A stretch of DNA of 64,000 nucleotides from positions 2,841,090-2,905,089 of the forward strand of contig JAJEKV010000066.1 of NCBI GenBank assembly GCA_021234155.1. Reading direction: 5' to 3'. The notes under the pieces are model-generated. The model ran no database searches and was not told the DNA's origin. It worked only from the letters and a program-made list of their open reading frames with translations. This document shows positions 1 to 11,849 of the stretch, one piece after another. Every line of letters begins with the position of its first letter. Within the stretch, counting starts at the first letter, position 1. The position numbers and the translations under genes are program-made. The DNA is from Isoetes taiwanensis. Lineage: Eukaryota; Streptophyta; Lycopodiopsida; Isoetales; Isoetaceae.

Positions 1-2460
1 CTGTTTGGAAACCCTATATTTTCCCAGTGTTCTCTAGGAACCCTCCTCCTTGGACTGCAAGAACTGCTTCTTAGCTCCCTCCCACATGGTCAGTCAAAGC
101 ATTCTGGATTAGGGGAGTCCATTTGATTTTTTAAGAGTGGAGGTGCTTTCCATTTCTCAACATCATCATCATCCCAAAGGCAAGTATGTAATCCTGGATG
201 CCCCTTCACACTACTGGCTAGAGTCTTGACCTTGAAGGGAGGTAGTGCGGTTTTGGCTTCATTCTTTAGAATGAGAACTTCACCAGCAAAGACTCCCTTG
301 CCACAACTCGAGCACCTTGGTACTGTGCATCCACAACTTGTCACCGTCTCCACTTGTTGCATGATTGGTATCTCCATCCCTAACCCAAAACTTAACCTAA
401 GTGGCTTTGTAGGTGTCTCCGGCTAACCTGTCCTTACCATCTGTAGCAAGTATCCTCTACAAACATTTTACCCCAACCTCACATCCATCAAGAAAGCCAT
501 TGGGTTGGGGCTTCCACGCCTTTCAAACACATCCATTAGTTCGTGAGAGTGGTCACGCTTTCTCTTGAGCTTCGTGGAGAAAGTTCAAAGAATCATCTAG
601 AGTATATCATCAAGCAAGCGCATGCCCAACCACATCGGCGAATCCACTTCTCACAACTTTGAATACTTCCCACCGGCCGGCTAAGTATGACATTGCCCCA
701 AACATCCATCTATTCTTTGTTTTCCAACGGCTTGTCCAACCTAACACATAGCTCCTCGCAAAGCGCGATTTCGCTGTGGAAATTACAAGTCCTCTTGATT
801 CACTCGACACCCTGATGTGAGCTTTTATCTCAACAAAGCCGCTGGATCACATCGTGCCTCTGTGCCGGATAATACCTCCTCCCTTTCTATCGATCCTTTC
901 TAGTGTTCTCGACACTTGAAAATAGAGCCTACATGGAAGTTTGATCATCCCTCCATAGATCAAGCAATAAAATGACCATATATGTACTGTTCCATGACCA
1001 TGTGTTAAGACACCGCCGTAATTTACTTTCATCCTAAAAAGCGCTTTTGACAACGCTTTGGGTAAAGGATCTAGCTTGCAAGAAAGTCTTTGTGTTGGTC
1101 CATCTTATCATGAATTATACACAAAAATTTGTCCGGCTGCATCTCAGAAAATGTTCTCCACTCGCCAATACAACTGCTCTACATGATATTTGGTCCCTTT
1201 GGTGATCTCGCAATTGCTCCCTAATTGCCATTCTTTTCTTTCTCTATTGCAGTTGATGCAAGTGTATCCTTGAGTTGAATGCAAGTGTTGCACTTTGAGA
1301 ATGGCATGTTGTGGACACTCACCGCCCCGAGAAGTGAGTGCTCCATAACTTGCTGAAATGTGATTGAGAAAGAGGCCTACCTCCAGTAGTTTCCAGTGAT
1401 GGAGTTGACCTCCCAAGGCACCCTTTGGATATAGTGTTGTGGCAACATTCTTGCACCACTCACGCACACCGTGGTTCTGCTCACCTTCTAATTTGTGGGG
1501 GCATAGATTGAGACATGTATCTCACAAAGCTCTCAAGACCGCAATGGCCTTGAGAGTATTTGCTCTAGGTTTCAAAGTGAGTGCATTACCATGTTGGAAC
1601 AAATCGTGGCTCCTTTTCTAACCCCGCCTCCCAAGATCTGTGAAATGAAGACTTGTTTCACCCCAAGAATCCATCTCAATGCTCTCATACATACCTTCAT
1701 GCCCCCTCAATTGATATAGTAGCCTCCCTTGTTTTCATCATAGCCGAATTCCTACACAAGGAGTAAATGAAATTAATCCTATCTTTTTGAAGTCGCCCAA
1801 TGTATTGGGACCATTATCCATCGAGGGTCATCCACATTGCATCGATCCGGCAATCTAGGGTTGCAAACACTTTGACCCCTAATTGCCTCTAGGTTTTCCT
1901 CCGTTGGTGCCATACTTTCCACCCTTTCTAAATATTTGTCACTTCTAGGCCTCTTGGGCACCCTTTTTGGTCGCTTTTATGAAAAACATAGCCTCTTCCT
2001 TGTGATCAAAGGATGCTCATCGACCACCAAATCTTCCACATGGTCTTGTGGGCCTTGGGGTGTAGTTCAAGAAGGGCATTCTAGAGTATCACCATTCTTG
2101 TGTGTAATATATCTAATTGGCATCTCAACCGAAAGCTTGGGACTCCAAAGAGTCTCCGAAAGCACACAATGCAATCACTAGAGCTTCCTCGACATGATTG
2201 TATCAACTTCGATAAGAAGCTTCACAATGCCAACTCCAAGATGTTCATCTCCAAAATTTTCATCATTCACACTATCAAATGGATCAACCGCAGCTTATTA
2301 TGCCCTCTCAGAATACCGGCTCCCTGGGTTGCAAGGGTGCAAAAAAGGCAACCCATCTTCCCATTGGAGCCTAGGGCAATGGTCTCTCGACTGGATCCTT
2401 TGGCTCCATTTTACCTATCTCACATGGTCCCCCGAATGAAAAAAGCTCACATTAAAACCA
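1..2460 (-). pseudogene. Unrecognised degraded coding-like region
   Basis: Three separated minus-strand open stretches (1779-1961, 1144-1467, 90-377) read like pieces of one eroded protein-coding region running from high to low coordinates. The middle piece contains a Cys/His-rich stretch (CPQH, then CINC), and the last has CGCTVPRCSSC near its start. I do not recognise a domain. The frames between pieces are closed. A transposon-encoded protein is the likeliest source given the surroundings, but this is inference. No promoter, terminal repeat or target-site duplication was found. Confidence 0.25.
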
Positions 2461-2735
2461 TATAGCCCCAAACACCACAAATATGACCATATGAACCATA
2501 TAAAACCATACAAACATATATTAAATATAACCATATTAAACCATATTAAATCATACAACCATATTAACTAAAATCATATAACCATATTAAACCATACAAC
2601 CATATTCATTGTAAACCATATGTAAACATTGTAACCATATATAACCATTGAAACTATTCAACCATTGAAACCATATTAAAATATATAAACATAAGATAAC
2701 ATATATAAACATATAACATAACCTTTATTATCTTT
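2461..2735. repeat. AT-rich ACCATAT minisatellite
   Basis: Degenerate tandem array built on the heptamer ACCATAT with AACCATATTA and ACCATACA variants, repeated more than twenty times with irregular spacers. It has no coding potential. It separates the unrecognised block at 1-2460 from the hairpin-repeat arm to its right. Confidence 0.8.
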
Positions 2736-3790
2736 GCCATGGCCATTACCCTCGAGGTCGGAAAGCTGGCCATGTCAAGAACCCGCGACCGCCATCGCCA
2801 TGGAGGGCATGGCCTACACGCGATGGTTTATTATTGCATCTTTTATTTAGTCCGAGAGGGTGCAGCCGTAATTAATCGCGACCCTCTTCCTCCTCCGACC
2901 ATTCTTTCCTCCCCTCGCTTTCTCCGACATCAATCAATTTTCAGATTTTCCTTGTTTTAAGCCCGATCAGCGACGATCGAACCGAGCCATTCCAAGGCCA
3001 TCTTATGACAAAGAAATTGGTCGACGGATCGACGCTTCCAAATAAATCAAGTTTTCGCTACAGATTGAGTGTTCGAGCTGGCGCATCGCCTCGAGAAGAA
3101 AGTGAGGCCTTTTTTACGCTTTTTAGTTTTCTCAGAAGTCCTTTATCGCATTTTTACTTATATTCTCATGTTAGAGGCTCTTATTAATCCCTCGATACAA
3201 TTCATACCGACAAATCCTTATTCACGCTTTGTAAACGATCGCATCCACATGGAATCGAACACGGAGCTTCCTCCTCATCCAAAGAAATCTTCCGTGTATG
3301 TTTTTGTAATATCAAACCCTTTTTTTATCTCATTTCTCTCATCGCTCTATGCTTTCTCATTAATCTCATTTGTCTCCACTGTTTTCTGCTTTCTCATTAA
3401 TCTCACTAATCTCTCATATTTGCTTTCCTTTTGTATTGTTTTTGTTTTGTTATCTTTTTCTTGCTTGTGGTTGAATTGAATACATTGTACGTGCACAAGT
3501 GAGAATAGTGGTAAGAGTAGTAGCAAGCAACCGAGATAGAAATCAATGAGACAGTGTTAGAAGTAAGATATTGCAGCATTAACGTAACATTACTAGGAGA
3601 GATTCACAAAAGATATAGCTAAACCGCCTCAAGAACGCTTCATAACGTAACCCTACTAGGAATGTTTTTCTCCCACTAAGAACTAAGAATAGGAATTGCT
3701 TCACAAAATCCGCATTTCTAACTCACAAAGATATCCTCCTCCACCAGAGACATGCAGAAGGGAGGGCGAAGTTGAGAATACTTGCCAACA
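2736..3790. other. Intergenic or element leader-like DNA, no gene recognised
   Basis: The first 250 bp are CT-rich (runs of CCTCTTCCTCCTCC), like a plant 5' leader. 3100-3480 is T-rich. An open frame at 3069-3479 on the plus strand is mostly hydrophobic low-complexity residues encoded by the T-rich tract and is not a credible gene. No RNA gene or terminal repeat is seen. Confidence 0.3.
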
Positions 3791-3795
3791 GCCAG

Positions 3796-3990
3796 AAGTA
3801 TGTTCTTTCTTCTCGCCAGTCGAGAACTTCTCGACTCACGCGAGGCGGCAGAAGAGGGAGTGTACACTCGACCTGCTGGCTGGTTGAGGGATTCTCGACT
3901 CGCGATTCGATCATTGCACACAGCCTACCTAACGCTCCACATTCTTTTTAAGCTCGCCGGGTAGCTTTCCCACTGCGAGTCGAGAATGTC
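3796..3990. repeat. Hairpin repeat family, left cluster 1
   Basis: Several copies or half-copies of a short inverted repeat whose best form is TCTCGACT-CGCGA-AGTCGAGA: 8-bp perfectly complementary arms and a 5-nt loop. Here it occurs as TTCTCGACTCACGCGAGG, GGATTCTCGACTCGCGATTC and GCGAGTCGAGAATG. The same hairpin recurs at 7130-7370, 24136-24210 and 25191-25460. This links the DNA on both sides of the 9-24 kb retrotransposon complex to one repeat family. Confidence 0.65.
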
Positions 3991-4067
3991 ATACCCTCCC
4001 CAATGGCCCTTTGTGCAGTAAGCAGTGCTCTCCACCACCGACCATGCTCATCAACCATGCTCATCGA

Positions 4068-4960
4068 ATATCCGGGTGAGGCCTCTACGACCAACCACGA
4101 GGACCGCCGCCGACCGAGTTGGGTGAGGCCTCGCAGACGCTTAACCACTCTCCTTCAAACTCTTCCCGATTGCGAGGGAAGTGGTTTTGCCGCCCGGGCC
4201 AATTCTCTGAGTCGAAAACGCCAGTTTGCTACCCAATGGAAACCACTAGTCGGCCTCGGGGCCTTAACCACTCTCCTTCAAACTATCTTCCCCGATATTG
4301 GGCGGGAAGTGGTTTTGACTGCCTCACAGCCAACTCTTAGCAACCCAATTCCCCGTGGGCTAGTTGGCTTCTACCCAGCCAAAGACCGCTCTTCCAACCA
4401 TCTCGGCCAATATCATGGCTAAGATGGGCTCGAATCGGGTGGAGGCCTCTACAACCAACCACGTGGAAACCACGTAGCTTGTCAGATGCATTCCTGGCCA
4501 TGAAGTCGGAATGCCTTACCCAACCCAAGACTCCATGTATACCATCCCAGCTTCGATGAGTTGGAGGCATTTCTATCATGAAGTCGAGAATGTAGACAGA
4601 GTTAACAATGATTCTCGACCAAGTAAGCGAGAATCTTTAACCACCCAATTCTCCTCAGGTGGTAGCAGTTTTCACCAGCCGAGCCACTCTCCTTTCCTTC
4701 AACCATCTCGACGACACGGAAGGGAGGGGCTCGACCGGGTGGAGGCCTCTACAACCAACCACAAGGAAACCACGTAGAGGAAGCCAAGGCTTGCATTCTC
4801 TACAACTACCGCAGACTTTGTATTCTCCTCGCTTTTTAGTCCCAAGTGCTCTAGCCTCGCTCGAGCTTACTCTCCTTCGAACCATCTTCCTCCTCAATAT
4901 TAAGAGGAGTGGTTCCGACCGGGTGGAGGCCCCTCCGACTAACTACAAGAGGATGCATTT
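4068..4960. repeat. Degenerate tandem repeat with internal dyads
   Basis: Five or so diverged copies of a roughly 120-300 bp unit. Each has a block beginning near ACCACTCTCCTTCAA, then a dyad around a CGATATTGGG- or CCAATATCATGG-like centre, then GGGTGGAGGCCTCTACAACC, AACCAAC and GAAACCACGTAG. Copies lie near 4075-4195, 4260-4330, 4385-4475, 4670-4780 and 4865-4950. Open frames across the block simply follow the repeat. It is probably part of the same element as the hairpins. Confidence 0.6.
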
Positions 4961-7130
4961 GAACCGCATCTCCCCGGCCTTAGACCTAGCCTGATCTATG
5001 TACAACATTCCAAGAAAACATTCCATGAAAAATACACCTAAAACGGAATCGTTTTTACCCCTCGATCCATTGTTTCCTTTGCCGAGCATCTCAACCCGTG
5101 AGTAAATCATCTCTCAAGGTTGAAAAATGCCGGACAAGGAAACGATGAACTGGCCGAGCTTATCAGCAGCTCCATTATTTAAACACGACGGCATGTTCTA
5201 CAAGCCAAATAACATAGGCATCTCAAACTCACCTCTTCACGCTAGAATTCCTTTTGGGCCATCAGACACGGATCCCGCAGCCTCACCTAGAGTCTTTGCT
5301 TCTTCCCGTTTGCCTCATCAAGAGTGTATTCGCATTCAATACTTGTATCATCGCTGATTCTCGCTAGTATCCCCGCTCCATGGCGCAGCAAAGGTAGAGT
5401 TCCCGCAGTTTGGCAGCTCCTCTCCGCTTCCTACCTTAGTCTGCGGCTCATCGATCAAATCAACCGCTGTAATAGACGCCAGCGTCGAAAAACACACAAA
5501 GCATGGCGCCGTTATAGCTTTTTACCAAGGCTGCGCCATTCCTGGTCGCATACCGATGCTCATCTCTAACTCAAGGTCGCCAATGCCGCAGTTGAAGATA
5601 ACCACGCCCGCCACTAAGTCCCTTGATGTGATTCAATTTCGAAATAGTGTTTGGCGGCTAAAGGCGACCGCGGTTGCACTTTAGCCCGCTTTTTTTTTTC
5701 TTAAATAATTGCATGTCCTTAAATTCAAATTAAAGAACACGCGACTTTTTACATGCAGTCCTAAAACTTACAAACGCTACGGAGGAAACTTAATTTTACG
5801 TATGGGTTCGAAAGCAGAAGAGGATGAGGGGGCATACAGACATGGCGAATTCGGCCCCAAGAAGCGAAGGTGCCTGGAGGGGATGCCGGTTCTAGCGCAG
5901 CAAGAAGAAAAGACGGGCCCTCGTGTGAGCTCGAGGTTTTTCTTTGGTCGGAATACCTTAACCGATCCATCCTTTCGCCTTGCAAAGATTCACCGCGACT
6001 CACTAGTGATCACCGGGTCAACTCCGCTTCTTCGGCCATCGGACCGGAGACGAGCTTCTGACACACCAGCATTCTTGGTGGTATGTCGAGGTATCGCCAG
6101 TGGGAAGGAGAAAGATCTGTTTCTCCACCAAAGGGACAAGAAGAGCCCTGAGACAAGTACAAGAAAATCGGTGTTGTGCTTGTCCATCTCCATCTGCATT
6201 CAAAGCATCTAACACTACATGTCGAAGACCGCCGTAAGAGTAAGTTCTATCACACCAAAAAATTATCGGCCAAATTATTCTCACTCTTCCATGAGCAAGA
6301 CGGTGGGCACCCCAAAAAGGAAGGCGCTTTTAAATTGTCGTAACCTTTGGGTGGAAGGATCCGAAAGGGATGAAGGAGGCCTAAACCCTAACATCCGTGG
6401 AGCTTGGAAATGGAGATTTCCGTGAGTCGGGAAAACCGCTCAATACGGGAGCTTCACTTTCTACCGCGTCAAGACTCTACAACACTCGGCAGCTGGGGAG
6501 GGAAGTTGTGGTTCATACGTAAAAAGTCCCGACAAGACCAAAGATGGAGAAGATGACACCACACTCGGAGGAATCGATGATGAAGGAGACGAAGATATGG
6601 TCGACTCCCCAACCAATGGATCCGCATGAGCGCATCGTGATTTCACGCAGAGGGGCACGTAAAATGGAGCTGGCCGGCTCAAGATATCCGCTGGGAATAG
6701 CACACAAGCCGCCTTTGACATCGACGCCTCGGAAGGTCCGCACCGAGATGCCGCCTTGTTCAACCACGTGAATTTAATCCAAAGACACATGCCGGAGATT
6801 CAACCCGATGGTGCGACATCCCCGCTGCATCCAATGCCTCAAGGATGTCATACCTTTTAGTGACGATCGACCGGGCCGCTTGTTCACCGAAGTCCGAGGA
6901 AGACCCGGCGGGAAAAGACGCCCCGGTTCGGTAGTGGACGGCCAAAGATTCAGTGAGGGCGGCGCAAGTATTGCGCATTTGAGAAGGAGGTGCCGCAGCG
7001 ATCAAGGATAGATATGCCAAGCGAGAGTGCGAGTTCTTTTCAGGAGACGCCAAGAACCGAACCGGGCCAAAGATTAGCCACCGCTGTAACACAATAGCAA
7101 CCGAGTGCCAGCTACGTAAGGTAAATAACT
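4960..7130. other. Left arm of hairpin-repeat element, no domain recognised
   Basis: Moderately GC-rich DNA with open frames on both strands (for example 5709-6212 plus, 6760-7260 minus), but none has a domain I can name and none is clearly favoured. A T-run at 5691-5700 followed by a composition change suggests an internal junction. I see no LTR ends, RNA gene or promoter I could defend. Confidence 0.3.
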
Positions 7131-7370
7131 CTCTCGATTCTTTCCATTCTCGACTCCGAAGTCGAAAGTTCCCTACCATCCTAACATTTCCGACATCACC
7201 GGGTTTCGACTCGACATCATCGGGTTTCGACCGAAAGCCGTGAGGAACACGTAAAATCAAAGGATGTAGAGCTTTCTCGACTCATGAAGTCGAAAAAACC
7301 CGTAGAAGTAAAAGAAAATTAGATATTCATGGAACTTTCTCGACCATGCGAGCCGAGAAACCCCGAATGT
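7130..7370. repeat. Hairpin repeat family, left cluster 2
   Basis: Four hairpin copies in 240 bp: ATTCTCGACTCCGAAGTCGA (about 7150), a degenerate GGGTTTCGACTCGAC pair (about 7200-7230), TTTCTCGACTCATGAAGTCG (about 7272) and TTTCTCGACCATGCGAGCCG (about 7338). Loop sequences differ while arms are largely kept, as expected if the stem rather than the primary sequence is conserved. Identical family members flank the FCP1-like gene copy at 24-25.5 kb. Confidence 0.65.
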
Positions 7371-7789
7371 CTAATTTTTTCTACTTTGGGGCTACTATTT
7401 ATTTACCTTGGGTGTTTGTAGATACTTTCATGCTCCTACATTGGTACATTGATCGAATGCAGCCCTTATCCCGACTGTGATCATACACGCCAGGCAACAA
7501 AGGGAAAGCATTGGGTTGTCCTCGTCCTAAAGGAAAATGGGCTCCTCGATAAGTGGAAGACCTTTGAGAAAACTATGCAGATATGTTCTCACCGAGGGCC
7601 GTGAAGATGATGAGGGGAGAGGATGAAGAGGAGAAGAAGAAGAGAACACCAAGGAAAGGCAGGGAGTCTCTCTCGTGACCAATATGACCTCATTCTTAGC
7701 ACCGGGCTGGCCCGAGAAATGGACCCAGATATGGGCTCAATGGACAAGAGGCAAGTCAAGGACAACAATGGAGAATTTCCATCCGTGCC

Positions 7790-8995
7790 GACCCCAAGTT
7801 GTTCGACAAGCAGCTCATGAAGAGGATACAGTGGCCTCACCTGACAAAGAAACGCTTGACCTACAAGGCGTAATCTTGATGGAACAATCCTCGCTAAGGA
7901 AGACTAGGAGTTCTAAAATGCAGACGAAAGGATTATGCCACGCCCTAAAGAGACAAAGATGGCGTTAGAAGAAGGCATCACGGAGTTCTCGCAACGCTAA
8001 TCTAATGAATACCATGATTTTGATTATTACAAGGAAAAAGGTTGCCCTTGATGAGGAAGACATGAAGGAATTGAACCGTCTATGTCAACCCTACATCAAC
8101 ACCAAGCTGAAGCTTAACGCAAAACCCTTCCTTTCCCCGAACGCATATGGGCAATTCTGAAGAGGAAGCTTGGATTCGAGGTGGTCCCATTTAAGGTCGA
8201 CGATAGCTCCCCCCATTTCTCGTAACTTTGGGACACAAGGGATTTGGTGGTCCGAACCGCACTGACCCGTGGGCACTATTTGCCATCAATATGATCAAGA
8301 CCCCACCCTTTTTATGACAAAGCCGACATAGAGCAAAGGGTACAAGACGCGGTCCGACATGACCGACCTAGATACTTTCGGGCCTTTGTCTTTTGCATGC
8401 CGCAATCGTATAAACGCCGCCTCCCAATGGGCACCGATATTAACTTCACCAACAAGATCATGTACTCCATATACTAACTTGATCATGAGTGTAGACTTGG
8501 CTTTGTCAAGGCACCAAGCTTTGCCAATATAGTTTTGGTTTTGATTTCAAGATCGGCTATAGACCCCGATAAGTGGTGGTCTAGCTAACATCATTATCTC
8601 GACAGTTCATGATCTCAAGAGCGTATGGAACCCCTAGAAGGGGGCAGATTTATGGAGGATGTTCCATCTATGGACAAAGTCAAAAAGATGGTGCGACAGT
8701 CCTATACATAGAATTCCTATCCGCCAAGAGTTATCAAGTACTTCATAACCGCCTTGGTCGAGGAAGATCAAATTGTATGCGAAAGTGGTACATGAATGGC
8801 CCGTTTCTCTCAGGGGCTATGCAGCTTGGAATGAAACCTATATCCGGTGGTTGGAAATAAGGACATGGTTGAAACCATTTGGCCATACCGGATCTCGCTC
8901 ATGAGCATTTCAAGGGGAGGAAGACAAATGGAAGCAGAAAGACGACGAGGACGAGGGAGACAAAGCCGACGAGACGAGAATGTCAAGGTTTAGGA
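7790..8995 (+). pseudogene. Broken plus-strand coding region of unknown family
   Basis: Reading the plus strand with several frame changes gives coherent protein-like stretches. One near 7795 contains KLFDKQLMKRIQWPHL. One at 8040-8210 contains DEEDMKELNRLCQPYIN, then KRKLGFEVVPFKVDDSSPHF after a frame change. One at 8340-8420 contains RYFRAFVFCMPQSYKRR. The tail near 8930-9000 is acidic/basic (KDDEDEGDKADETR). The base order looks coding, but I do not recognise the family; a retrotransposon gag-like protein or a captured host gene are both possible. It stops at the LTR that begins at 9004. Confidence 0.35.
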
Positions 8996-9003
8996 CTCGT
9001 AAT

Positions 9004-10644
9004 TGGGATCGCCCCCTACTGTGATACCTGTGACACCCACCGCACAAACACGAGTTCTCCCCCATACCAGCCGCTCATGCCGTATACAGGTCTTCTCCAC
9101 ATGACACCGCAACCGAGTCCCAGTTCCAAAGGGAAAGAGTGAAGGGGTCATTTACCCCGCCTCCCTCAGGGCTCACCCAGCTGCGGAAGCGCAACATACA
9201 CGCCAGTATAAAAAGATCACATACCCACCGCAGGGTGGTACATCACATCCGCATAGACAATGATCAAAGACAATGCATATAGGGGAATCCTACCCAAGGC
9301 CTCGCATAAATGTGATGGACCGACAAGCTTGGGTCTCCGTGAGTTCATTGGCATGCATTCATGACAATGGATTTGGCGGCATAAGAACATGGCAATGGGT
9401 AGTCCACCCATCCGCCTCCTGTGCACACTTTTGCAGTAGGTTGAAAAGTGTTGAGACTTGACTCAGAGTTCACGGATGCATAGCCGAAAGGGCTATTCCC
9501 CGGGTTACATCTCCCCTGTGTCCGATGGGGGCAGCAGGATCACCCCTCCAGAGATCTACATGCCGACTAAGGAGACTAGAGAGCCACCGCCTTATTCGAC
9601 CGAACCCAATGGAAAGTGAACCCCACTTCACGGGTGTCGAGCCCATGCCTTGCCCACACTCGCTGGCAAGCCATTAGACCTAGTCACAATGATCCCCTGT
9701 GAGGGCCTTACACACCGTGAGGGATCGCTCAAGAGTCAGACACGAACCTCCTTCTTAGCCGCCTAGTCCCTTCACCCACAACCTGTGTGTGGTTCTTGTA
9801 CACATGTGCCTAATCTATATGGTGCTAGAGAGGCTAATCTAGGAGCATCCACTACCAAGCTTTTTAGGTCTCTACCCCCTTCCCAATACAAGGAGTTCAT
9901 AGAGATACATCCTCCACATACATTTATAAGAGAACTAAAGAACAAGATCTAATCTATATCATAGAGTTAGGTTCTTTAGTTAGAGTCCGATACCTAGAGA
10001 TCTAGAAGGTTAGTATGGGCAATTTAATAGGCTAAACCTACCGATTTTATAACTAAAAGAGGGTTTAAGCCATTAAATTGCCTAAATACCCCATCCTTGA
10101 GGGACTCCTCCTCGACCCCGAGCTCCCACCATCCCAAAAAACGCCAATCAAGGGAAACTAAGGGTCCGGGCCTCCCAGCAGAGTTCTGGGAGGCGGCCTT
10201 TGGCTCTTGAGGCAGCCAAAACAAAGTTCTAAAGCCCTAGAAACTAAATTGGGCAAGTTAGGGTTTCCTCCTAAATAGACATGGGGGGGTTGGTTAGGGT
10301 TTCCAATTATCCCCTTTTGGCATGTGGGATAATTGGGAATGGGCCCACTTGCCATTAATGGCTAGGTGGCAAAATGTGCCCACATGGAAATGTGCACATT
10401 AATGAATGTGCACATTAAGAATGTGCACATTAATTGCACCTATGGGTATGGCCCACTTGGCATAAGGTGTCCATATGGAAATGTGTGCCCACATTAATGT
10501 GTATATTGGTAAATGTGCACATTAATGCCAATGCACATTTCTAGCAAGTTGCCCCTAGGGCTACCCACTTGGCTATGCGCTCATGCACGCTACAGACGCT
10601 GATGGGCGTGGCGCACGCCCCGGGACAAGACAAGATACGCCACA
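9004..10644 (-). repeat. 3' LTR of chromovirus
   Basis: A 1.64-kb direct repeat of 20058-21663. On the minus strand it starts TGTGGCGTATCTTG, directly after a polypurine tract, and ends ...GGCGATCCCA. It matches the second copy almost base for base across AT-rich stretches such as 9880-9990 and 10380-10550, with most differences at CTG/CAG triplets. Small open frames inside it are not credible genes. Confidence 0.85.
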
Positions 10645-10655
10645 TTCTCCCCTTG
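10645..10655 (-). other. Polypurine tract
   Basis: On the minus strand the sequence CAAGGGGAGAA immediately precedes the LTR start TGTGGCG. This is the expected site for plus-strand DNA priming and fixes both the orientation of the element and the LTR boundary. The second copy has the same arrangement at 21664-21674. Confidence 0.8.
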
Positions 10656-11516
10656 AATTGATGTCGTCCGCAAAGATCGGGGGTCCCCCACCTTGGGAAC
10701 TTCCTAACCTCGCAATCACCCCGATACATACAATATACTACTATATCATTTACACATTTATTAACATTACCTTAAGGTAATATTTTTAGAACATTATTAC
10801 ATGATTATATTATGAAATCACTTATCAATTCACAACATCATTAAAACAAAGTTACCCAATAATTCACTTATCATGGCACTAAGTTTATCAAAAATTCAAA
10901 TTAACATCCGAGGTATTTTTGATTCCTTGCAACACATTCCAACAAAATTTGTGTTGCAAGTCTTCGAAGCTCGACCTCCTTGCCCCTCCGGAGCCCTATT
11001 GGCCTCAGGCCGACACTACGCTAGTACCATTTAATTATTAATAAAATTTTGGTTATATGGTGACCACCCCACCTATCTACATGGATGCATGGCTAATCTC
11101 CCAAAGTGAGGAAGAGGATGAATCTTCCATAATGGCCGAGGAGACAAATACCTAAATGCCTATATGCCTCTCATGCCTACACCCTAGTTGCCCAAATGGG
11201 AGGATAGGTCCTTCCCGTGATGGGGGCTTGAAGGATTCCTCCTATCAAAGCATATATGGGTCTAGAGGTGCTTTTCCTATGAATGCATCCTTCCATGTCC
11301 TCCTTTCTTCGAGGTCGCCTACTTCCGCGGGAAACAAGTAGACTTTTCTAATCTACCTTCCACTCTTCCAAAAACGCTGTCCATGCCTACATCGACATTA
11401 CACCACGCCCCCTAGAGATCGCCGTAGAAGGTCTCATCATTTGCGGGAACAACGCATGCAATCCATACCTAGCATAGGTTGCATGTAGATTATTCTTAAC
11501 TACACATAGAATTAAT
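10656..11516 (-). other. 3' noncoding region of chromovirus
   Basis: About 860 bp between the chromodomain stop and the PPT. It is nearly identical to 21675-22528, including the AT-rich section at 10730-10920. I see no domain or RNA gene. A short palindromic CCTTAAGG lies near 10770. Confidence 0.6.
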
Positions 11517-11756
11517 CTACACCAATCGACATGCCCGAAATGATTTCTTCGAGATGACCTTGCCGCCCCCATTGCTCCATGAATTGTGGGTACCGCTTAA
11601 TAGATCCTTCTTAAGTACCCACGCCGCTGTTTTCCACCGCAAGCGCTTCCACTTGACCAAATATTGAGAAACTCCGATCTCCTTTGTTTTCTTGAAAGCT
11701 TTATCAAGAATCAATTTCGAACTATTTCCAGCCTCCTCCTCCGCCATTTCCAACAA
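11517..11756 (-). pseudogene. Chromodomain at C-terminus of pol
   Basis: The minus-strand frame ends with a chromodomain-like segment containing QYLVKWKRL, then AAWVLKKDLL, preceded by the linker NSSKLILDKAFKKTKEI. QYLVKWK is the hallmark second strand of the chromodomain; the W of WVLKKDL is where the family usually has tWEP-like aromatic residues. In chromoviruses this domain directs integration to particular chromatin. It lies directly downstream of the integrase GPF module, the expected position. A near-copy lies at 22529-22726. Confidence 0.75.
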
Positions 11757-11849
11757 CGTTGAGTGTCCAAGACTTCGTCTGGATTTGGAGTGTGCTTCTT
11801 CAACAAACCGACGTGGAAGACCTTATGAATCTTTAGGTGTGTTGGTAGA

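Noticed and set aside
4003-4422. 139-residue plus-strand ORF
   Set aside because: It spans the degenerate tandem repeat, and its residues repeat with the DNA unit; no domain.
4068-4960. CRISPR-like array
   Set aside because: Unit lengths and spacers are irregular, repeats are diverged, and the genome is a plant.
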